From Devosia sp. 66-14 (lineage in GTDB: Bacteria; Pseudomonadota; Alphaproteobacteria; Rhizobiales; Devosiaceae): 64,000 nt of DNA. A program made the translations under genes and the position numbers. How positions within the stretch are numbered: the first letter of the stretch is position 1; the number at the start of each line of letters is the position of its first letter. Positions 58,837 through 64,000 of the stretch are shown piece by piece. The DNA lies in assembly GCA_001899085.1 (NCBI GenBank), contig MKVB01000005.1:220916-284915 (forward strand). The letters run 5' to 3'. The notes under the pieces are model-generated. The model was not told the DNA's origin, searched no databases, and saw only the letters and a list, made by a program, of their open reading frames with translations.

Positions 58837-59889
58837 TTAATCGACTCGACCACGCGCTGCAACGGGAACCACTTCGCGCACTTCGTCGCCCGAAATCAGC
58901 GTCACGCTGTCGAACAGATTGGAGATGACGCAGGCATGATTGGGGATGATGCGCAGCCGTTCCCCGATGCGCGGCCAATCCGACGCGACGGGCAGTTCGA
59001 TGACGCCGTGTTCCTCGGAGAGGCCCTTCACCGTCAGATCGGTGCCCATCACCAGGCCGTAGCCCTCCATGCCGAGGAGATCGGAGGTGAGCGACTTGGA
59101 GCCGGCATCGATCACGGCGCGCGTGGCGGTGGGACGGCTGACCACGGTGACCAGCAGCGTGAGCGCGCAATCGTCGAGGCTGGCGGCACGCTCCTTCACC
59201 TGGAAGCGATCGTAGTAGATGTAGGTGCCGGGGCGGCGCTCGGTCACGGGCGCCGCAGCGGGTGCCCACATGTCCGGGCTGTTGCCGGAGGAGACACGCG
59301 GCACGGCGATGCCGGCTTGCTCGAACAGCGCGACGGCCTCGCTGAGCCAGGCGTTGGACTTTTCGACGCCGTGCAGCGGCGGGTAGGTCATCAGGCCACC
59401 GAAGCGCAGGCCAGGGGCGAGAGCGATCTGGCGTGCCAGCGCCAATGCCTGGGCCGGGGTCTGCACGCCGCAGCGGCCGCCGCCGGAATCGCACTCGATC
59501 AGTACGGTGAGCGGCTTGCCAGAGCTGAATGTTGCGGCATAGCCGACAAGGGTATCGGGACTGTCAGCGGTGACCGAGAGGGTGACCCGCTCGTTCAGCG
59601 CCTTGAGCCGCGCCAGCTTCTTCGGCCCCAGGATGTTGTAGGGGAGAAAGATATCGGCGATGCCGGCATCGGCCATCACCTCGGCTTCACCCAGCTTCTG
59701 CGCGGTGATGCCGACGGCGCCGAGCTCGACCTGACGCCTGGCGAAGCGCGGCAGCTTGTGAGTCTTGATGTGCGGGCGCAGCGCATAGCCCCCTGCCGTG
59801 GCATGTGCCTGAGCCCGCTGCAGATTGGCCTCGACGCGATCGATGTCGATGAGGACGGCGGGGGTATCGAGGTCGGCAATGGTGGGCAT
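58837..59889 (-). CDS. DSD1/D-threonine aldolase-family PLP enzyme
   Basis: A 350-residue fold-type III PLP enzyme, alanine-racemase-like barrel. The PLP-Lys is in LRPHIKTHKLPRFARRQVEL (residue about 41-45), and the metal site is NHACVISNLFD near the C-terminus (His-x-Cys-type). Members are D-threonine aldolases, D-serine dehydratases or 3-hydroxy-D-aspartate aldolases. It starts at 59889 (MPTIADLDTPAVLIDIDRVE) and probably shares a transcript with the GH20 gene downstream. Confidence 0.88.
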   Translation of the reverse strand: MPTIADLDTPAVLIDIDRVEANLQRAQAHATAGGYALRPHIKTHKLPRFARRQVELGAVGITAQKLGEAEVMADAGIADIFLPYNILGPKKLARLKALNERVTLSVTADSPDTLVGYAATFSSGKPLTVLIECDSGGGRCGVQTPAQALALARQIALAPGLRFGGLMTYPPLHGVEKSNAWLSEAVALFEQAGIAVPRVSSGNSPDMWAPAAAPVTERRPGTYIYYDRFQVKERAASLDDCALTLLVTVVSRPTATRAVIDAGSKSLTSDLLGMEGYGLVMGTDLTVKGLSEEHGVIELPVASDWPRIGERLRIIPNHACVISNLFDSVTLISGDEVREVVPVAARGRVD

Positions 59890-59971
59890 GACGCGGCTCC
59901 AGACAATGGCGCGTCACTTCGCCCGGAGCCGGGCCGGAATGCAAGGTGGGACAGGTCCCCTCCCGGCGGGC

Positions 59972-60256
59972 TCAGGCCGACCAGTGGCGCTGCGTGCTGG
60001 CCCTAAGGATGAAGCCGATGATCTCGGCGACCGCCTCGTAGAGTTCGATGGGGATCTGCTCGTCGAGTTCGACGCCGGCGAGCGCCTCGGCGAGCGGGCC
60101 ATTGGCCTCGATGACGACGCCCGCCGTGCCGGCCACCTCGACGATCCGGCGCGCCAGTTCACCACGCCCCTTGGCGACGACACGGGGGGCGTCGCGGGTG
60201 CCGCGCTCATAGTCCAGCGCGACGGCAAGGCTGACGGGCTTTGGCGTATCACTCAT
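59972..60256 (-). CDS. FlhB C-terminal-domain-like small protein (EscU/YscU/HrcU family)
   Basis: A 94-residue protein homologous to the cytoplasmic C-terminal part of FlhB: VSLAVALDYERGTRDAPRVV, AKGRGELARRIVEVAG and ELDEQIPIELYEAVAEIIGF. It has no membrane part and no NPTH cleavage motif, starting just after where that motif would be. Such FlhB-C-like proteins can partly replace FlhB-C in flagellar export substrate switching in other bacteria. It overlaps the FliK-like gene by four bases. Confidence 0.85.
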   Translation of the reverse strand: MSDTPKPVSLAVALDYERGTRDAPRVVAKGRGELARRIVEVAGTAGVVIEANGPLAEALAGVELDEQIPIELYEAVAEIIGFILRASTQRHWSA

Positions 60257-62193
60257 CGGGCGCTGTCCAGCAGTTGACCCGGAGCCCGGGCGGTGGGGTG
60301 CGGCGCGCCGCGGCGAACCCGCAGAGCAGCGACATCGAGGCCATGGCGGGCCAGCGCCGGGCTGAGCTCGGGCAGCATGGCCTCGAGCGCATCGGCAGTA
60401 ACCGGATCGGCCGCCCACAGCGTGACGTTGGCGCTGCGGCCGAACAGGGCAACCTCGGCGCCGACCTCGCCGGTGGCGGTGAAATTCAGGGCGAAGCGCA
60501 GGCGCCAACCGCGCTCGGTCGGGCTGCGCTTGTGCTTGCCGTCGCGCTCGACCAGCAATTGCAGGATGCCGGTCTCGGCGCCCAGTTGCATCGGCACCTC
60601 GACGCGAAACTCGGCGGCCGGAGCCACCGAACCGGGGCGGGCGGAGTCGGCGGGGCTGGACGCCAGCTGCAGCAGCTTGGCGCGAGACAGCGCCGCATCG
60701 GCGTGACCAAGCAGCTGGCGCGCGGCTTCGGGCGGCTCGTCCGCCAGCGGCGGGCCGGGCTGGGTGGAAGGGGCGCGGACCGGCTCGCCCTTCAAAGGGG
60801 GCGGCGGACGGCGCGTGATCGGAGCGACGGCCTCGACCTCGCTGCCGAGAAAGCCGGCCAGGGCGGAACGGAGTTGCAGCAGCGCCGACTTGGCATCGGC
60901 GGGGGTGCGAACGCCCGGTTCGGCGATGATGCCGGCGCGCAATACAGCCTCGCGGATCGCCTTGCCGTCAGGCGGGGCCCGGTTGAGATCGAGCCGGGTG
61001 CCCAGCAGCACCGCGATGGCCTCGAGCGCCGGACGCGGCAAGGCCGCGGCAGTGGGTGCGGCAAGCGTCGCCAGCTGGGCGATGAGCGGCAGGATGCTGT
61101 CCTGCCGGGCGGCAGCCTGGACCGGATCGGCGAGAATCTGCGCCAGTGGCGGGGATGCGGGCTGTAGCGCCGGACGCGACATCGCGGCAGTCGGCGCGGC
61201 GAGCGGCACAGCAGGTATCGGGGGCGGCGCCTGGGTCGTGACAGGCGGGAGCGTCGGCGTAGCCACGAGCTGCGGCGTCGCGGTTGGCGACGGAGCACCC
61301 AAGACAATTGGGGGCGGCGGCGGCGCAGCGCCGGAGACTACAGGTTGCGACGCCGGCAACGGAATGGCCGTCGCCGGGGTGTTCGCCGCGGCAACGGGCG
61401 CCGCAGGCTGAGGCGCTGGCGCGCTGGGGGACGGCGTGGGCGCGGTGGCCGGCACTGCCAGCGCGGGACCCGCGGCAAGTGATGCCGGCTGGCCGGGCGG
61501 TATGGCAATCGCCGCCGGCATCGGCTGGGCTGGAGCTGGCTGGACCGCGGCAGCTGCGGTGGGCGTGGCGGCAGGCGGAGCCGGCTGCAGGCTGACCTCG
61601 ATGGGCAGAGGAGGTGGCGCAGCGGTCTGCGGGGCCGGCAGCGGCGCCTGAACGGTGGGAACGGGCGACGGAGGCTTGGATGGGGGCGACGGCGCGGCGA
61701 CGAGCGACGGCGTGGGCGACGTCGACGGCGCAGCGACCGGCAGCGTGGCGGCCGATGGCGGCGCGAGAGGTGCGGCCTGCCCGGCCGCCGGCGCAGGCGG
61801 CGCTGCGGTGGCAACCGGCGCCTGCGGCAGCGGCAGCTGGAGCGGCGACCGAGCTTGCGGCGCCGGGGGAGCCGGCTGGGCAAGCGCTGGTTGCGGCTGC
61901 ACCGAAACGGTGACGGCGGGCTGGCCCGTCGGCGTCGGGGTGATCTTCAGCGTCACCGCGGTGTTTGCCGGCAGCGGTGTTTCGAGCTTCAGCACGAAAC
62001 TCTCGCCGCCGGCGGTGAGCTGGGTCAGGCCGCCGGCCAGCTGCCCGGTGACCTTGGCGTCGATGCTCTGGCCGAGGCGGAGCAGCAATGCGTCAAGGCT
62101 GGCGCGCACCAGCTTCACCGCCGCCAGCGCCGGATCGGCGGCAGGCTCGGTACGGCCGGTCAGCTGGAGCAGCGCGGTGGCGACATCGGACAT
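60253..62193 (-). CDS. FliK-like flagellar hook-length control protein
   Basis: A 646-residue protein with an N-terminal part (about residues 1-95) and a very Pro/Ala/Thr-rich low-complexity middle (about 95-345), then a C-terminal domain with PMQLGAETGILQLLVERDGK and RLRFALNFTATGEVGAEVAL, and LWAADPVTADALEAMLPELS (FliK_C). It measures hook length and interacts with FlhB. No other flagellar genes are nearby. ATG 62193 is preferred because GGTGGCGG lies upstream. Confidence 0.8.
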   Translation of the reverse strand: MSDVATALLQLTGRTEPAADPALAAVKLVRASLDALLLRLGQSIDAKVTGQLAGGLTQLTAGGESFVLKLETPLPANTAVTLKITPTPTGQPAVTVSVQPQPALAQPAPPAPQARSPLQLPLPQAPVATAAPPAPAAGQAAPLAPPSAATLPVAAPSTSPTPSLVAAPSPPSKPPSPVPTVQAPLPAPQTAAPPPLPIEVSLQPAPPAATPTAAAAVQPAPAQPMPAAIAIPPGQPASLAAGPALAVPATAPTPSPSAPAPQPAAPVAAANTPATAIPLPASQPVVSGAAPPPPPIVLGAPSPTATPQLVATPTLPPVTTQAPPPIPAVPLAAPTAAMSRPALQPASPPLAQILADPVQAAARQDSILPLIAQLATLAAPTAAALPRPALEAIAVLLGTRLDLNRAPPDGKAIREAVLRAGIIAEPGVRTPADAKSALLQLRSALAGFLGSEVEAVAPITRRPPPPLKGEPVRAPSTQPGPPLADEPPEAARQLLGHADAALSRAKLLQLASSPADSARPGSVAPAAEFRVEVPMQLGAETGILQLLVERDGKHKRSPTERGWRLRFALNFTATGEVGAEVALFGRSANVTLWAADPVTADALEAMLPELSPALARHGLDVAALRVRRGAPHPTARAPGQLLDSAR

Positions 62194-62254
62194 GCCGCCA
62201 CCATGCACGGAGTCGGGTTAACGGGAGTTAACTTGTGGCGTCAGCGGGTGGGAA

Positions 62255-62395
62255 AGGCCCCCTCACCCGGCCCTACGGGCCGACCTCTCCCCCGAGGGAG
62301 AGGTGGTGGGGTGGCACGATCCCGCCACAGCGCACCTCTCCCTTGGGGGAGAGGTCGGCCGCAGGCCGGGTGAGGGGGCCTTCGCCCCACGCTCC
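62255..62395. repeat. Palindromic intergenic repeat
   Basis: Outer arms CCCCCTCACCCGGCC and GGCCGGGTGAGGGGGC enclose ACCTCTCCCCCGAGGGAGAGGT (quoted in part) and CACCTCTCCCTTGGGGGAGAGG (in part). It is the most symmetric copy of the family. It lies between the GH4 and FliK-like genes, both leftward. Confidence 0.85.
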
Positions 62396-62398
62396 GCC

Positions 62399-63853
62399 TC
62401 AGTGGTGCGCACCCTTCATCTCGCGCAGTTCCTCGACCGAGCGGACCACCTTGCGGGCGGCGCCGGCCCAGTCCCGGGTCTTCACCGTGGCCTTCGCCAG
62501 CCGCTGCTTGGCGGCGGGGACGGCGTCGGCGTATTGCGGCAGCCACTGCGCCTGGGCGACCACCATTTCGTCGACCATCTGCCAGACCTCGTCTGGGGTG
62601 CAGATGGCACCGACCAGCGGGTCGTGCAGCACGGCGAGCTTCAGCATATCGATGTTGCCGGTCATGGCGGCCTCGACGCTCATGCGCTGCACGGAGATCG
62701 ATACCGAGCAGGTGGCGGCGCAGGCGATCGGCAGCTCGATGCCTTCGACCATGTTGATACCGAAGCGATCGACGAAACCCGGGCTCTCGATGATGGCGTC
62801 GGCCGGCAGGTTCCTGATGATGCCATTGTTGCGGCGGTTGAAGTGGCCGCGATAGGTGCGGCCGGTCTCGCGCGCCTCGATGATATAGCTGGCGTGCTCG
62901 GTGGTACGCTTGTGCTCCGACAGCTGCTTGGTGGCTTCCGCCTTGAACTTCGGGAAGTCGGTCTCGAACCAGTTCCGCCGTTCGGTCGAGTGACGGAGAT
63001 AGCCGCCGGTCTCGCCGTGGATCCAGTCGCTCATGTCGATCCAGCGCGAGATTTCCTCGGGGCGCTTGCGGTACCAGGGCAGGTATTCGCTGAGATGGCC
63101 ATTCGACTCGGTCGAGTAGACGCCGAAGCGCTTCAGCACGTCGATGCGGACCTTTTCCTGCTTGGAGTAGACCGGGTGCTTTTCGAAGCCGGCGATCAGT
63201 TCGTCCGCCTCGATCTTGCGGCCCTTGGCGCGGATATCGATGTACCAGGTCTGGTGGTTGATGCCCGAGCAGACATAATCGAGGTCGCGGTCATCGACGC
63301 CGAGCACCTGGGCGATCTGGTGAGCGCCATGCTGCACGCCGTGGCAGAGGCCGACCACGTCCACGCCGCCATAGAGATCGGCGGCCCAGGTGTTCATCGC
63401 CATGGGGTTGGCATAGTTGAGGAACAGCGCGCCCGGCTCGGCGACCTCGCGGATGTCCTTGCAGAAATCGAGGATGACCGGGATGTTGCGCTGGCCATAG
63501 AGGATGCCGCCGGCGCAGATGGTATCGCCGACGCACTGGTCGACCCCATATTTCAGCGGGATGTTGACGTCGGTGGCGAACGCCTCGAGCCCGCCGACGC
63601 GCACACAGCTCATGATGTAGCGCGCTCCCGAGATCGCCTCGCGCCGATCGGTGGTGGCGGTGACCTTGGCCGGCAGCTTGTTGACCGCCACGATCGACGA
63701 AATGATCTGCTGGATCATGTCGAGGTTGTGGGCGTTGATATCGGTCAGCGCGAACTCGACATCGGCAAACTCCGGCACCTTGAGCAGATCCGAGATCAGG
63801 GTCTTGGTGAACCCGACCGACCCGGCGCCGATGATGGCGACTTTGAACGACAT
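62399..63853 (-). CDS. GH4 alpha-galactosidase/alpha-glucosidase-like glycosidase
   Basis: A 484-residue NAD+ and metal-dependent glycosidase. The NAD motif VAIIGAGSVGFTKTLISDLL starts the protein; metal ligands are in GLCHGVQHGAHQ (Cys/His) and FLNYANPMAMNTWAADLYGG. It cleaves glycosides by an oxidation-elimination route. The MelA-type sequence pattern suggests alpha-galactosides but glucosides are possible. ATG 63853 follows GGGAGG. It lies 30 bases after the partial upstream gene. Confidence 0.9.
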   Translation of the reverse strand: MSFKVAIIGAGSVGFTKTLISDLLKVPEFADVEFALTDINAHNLDMIQQIISSIVAVNKLPAKVTATTDRREAISGARYIMSCVRVGGLEAFATDVNIPLKYGVDQCVGDTICAGGILYGQRNIPVILDFCKDIREVAEPGALFLNYANPMAMNTWAADLYGGVDVVGLCHGVQHGAHQIAQVLGVDDRDLDYVCSGINHQTWYIDIRAKGRKIEADELIAGFEKHPVYSKQEKVRIDVLKRFGVYSTESNGHLSEYLPWYRKRPEEISRWIDMSDWIHGETGGYLRHSTERRNWFETDFPKFKAEATKQLSEHKRTTEHASYIIEARETGRTYRGHFNRRNNGIIRNLPADAIIESPGFVDRFGINMVEGIELPIACAATCSVSISVQRMSVEAAMTGNIDMLKLAVLHDPLVGAICTPDEVWQMVDEMVVAQAQWLPQYADAVPAAKQRLAKATVKTRDWAGAARKVVRSVEELREMKGAHH

Positions 63854-63883
63854 TGGCGTTCCTCCCTTTGAGCTGGGCCCCAT

Positions 63884-64000
63884 CTAGCGGGACGGGGGCT
63901 CGGCGGTGTAGAGGAAAGACATGCCATCGCGGGTAATTTCATGCTGTCTGACCTGATTGCGCACGGGCACAAGATCCAGACCATCGCACCGCCCAGGGGC
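63884..64000 (-). CDS. C-terminal end of an unidentified gene (5' part outside window)
   Basis: A 38-codon open frame, reading leftward, ends with TAG at 63886-63884, 30 bases before the GH4 start. It encodes DGLDLVPVRNQVRQHEITRD followed by GMSFLYTAEPPSR. Its place directly before a gene with a good ribosome site suggests an operon. It is too short to name. Confidence 0.4.
   Translation of the reverse strand, partial: APGRCDGLDLVPVRNQVRQHEITRDGMSFLYTAEPPSR

Noticed and set aside
62303-63871. A 522-codon forward frame opposite the GH4 gene
   Set aside because: It is the antisense image of a clear GH4 enzyme and starts inside the palindromic repeat.
1-64000. CRISPR arrays, insertion sequences, prophage or integrase genes
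   Set aside because: No regularly spaced direct repeats with unique spacers and no transposase, integrase or phage gene were found; the tandem repeats seen have no spacers.

Overview
The window is GC-rich, densely coded chromosomal DNA of an alphaproteobacterium, most likely a member of the Hyphomicrobiales close to Devosia. That assignment is an inference from gene content and codon style (CbtAB/CobW under a B12 riboswitch, ZnuABC with Zur, RutR with PreTA, phnM/phnN with a DUF1045 gene) and from large GC-rich palindromic intergenic repeats. No rRNA, tRNA, CRISPR array, transposase or integrase was found. The layout is that of a chromosome rather than a mobile island.

Layout. 0-2.7 kb: tail of an acyltransferase, then a leftward cobalt-uptake operon (cbtB-cbtA-cobW) behind a cobalamin riboswitch. 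2.7-5.6 kb: a secreted protein of unknown function, a MarR regulator divergent from an FAD monooxygenase, and a DUF486 membrane protein. 5.6-10 kb: a zinc block, with znuA and a zinc-type COG0523 GTPase leftward and znuC-znuB-zur rightward, sharing two Zur-box-like palindromes. 10-17.7 kb: an EAL phosphodiesterase with a degenerate GGDEF domain, and a complete dppABCDF dipeptide ABC transporter operon. 17.8-24.4 kb: small-molecule enzymes (VOC protein, aldo/keto reductase, NmrA-like and SDR reductases, cupin dioxygenase family protein, sugar dehydrogenase) and a TetR regulator. 24.4-30.9 kb: glycerate 2-kinase, a Pho-box-preceded phosphonate group (DUF1045-phnM-phnN), small unknown proteins and an RlpA-like protein. 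31.3-34.0 kb: preT-preA. 34-41 kb: assorted genes, including a TOBE molybdate-binding protein, a diguanylate cyclase, an Rrf2 regulator with an AhpD-like protein, an EamA transporter and two tandem TupA-like ATP-grasp paralogues. 40.4-52.0 kb: RutR-like regulator, omega-aminotransferase, mmsA, beta-ureidopropionase, dihydropyrimidinase and an NMT1/THI5-type ABC transporter. 52-64 kb: PhoX phosphatase with an 11-bp-period Pho-box array, a GGDEF-EAL protein, a GNAT, a GH20 hexosaminidase, a D-threonine-aldolase-like enzyme, an FlhB-C-like/FliK-like pair and a GH4 glycosidase.

How the genes fit together. preT/preA reduce uracil or thymine, the hydA product opens the ring, the ureidopropionase releases beta-alanine or 3-aminoisobutyrate, the aminotransferase makes the semialdehyde and MmsA makes acetyl- or propionyl-CoA. 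The ABC transporter at 48-52 kb is a natural candidate for importing the pyrimidine or a related compound. RutR-type boxes lie upstream of preT and between rutR and the aminotransferase gene. A third and best-matching box lies upstream of dppA, which suggests that dipeptide import may belong to the same regulon. Two Pho-box promoters (phn group and phoX), a B12 riboswitch and Zur boxes show that much of the window concerns nutrient and metal limitation.

The main loci worth a second look are the dppA RutR-like box, the stacked palindromes before mmsA, the 31-bp perfect palindrome before the Rrf2 gene, the DUF559 endonuclease gene whose two ends lie in palindromic repeats, the unrecognised 224-residue gene inside the pyrimidine operon, and the FlhB-C-like/FliK-like pair.
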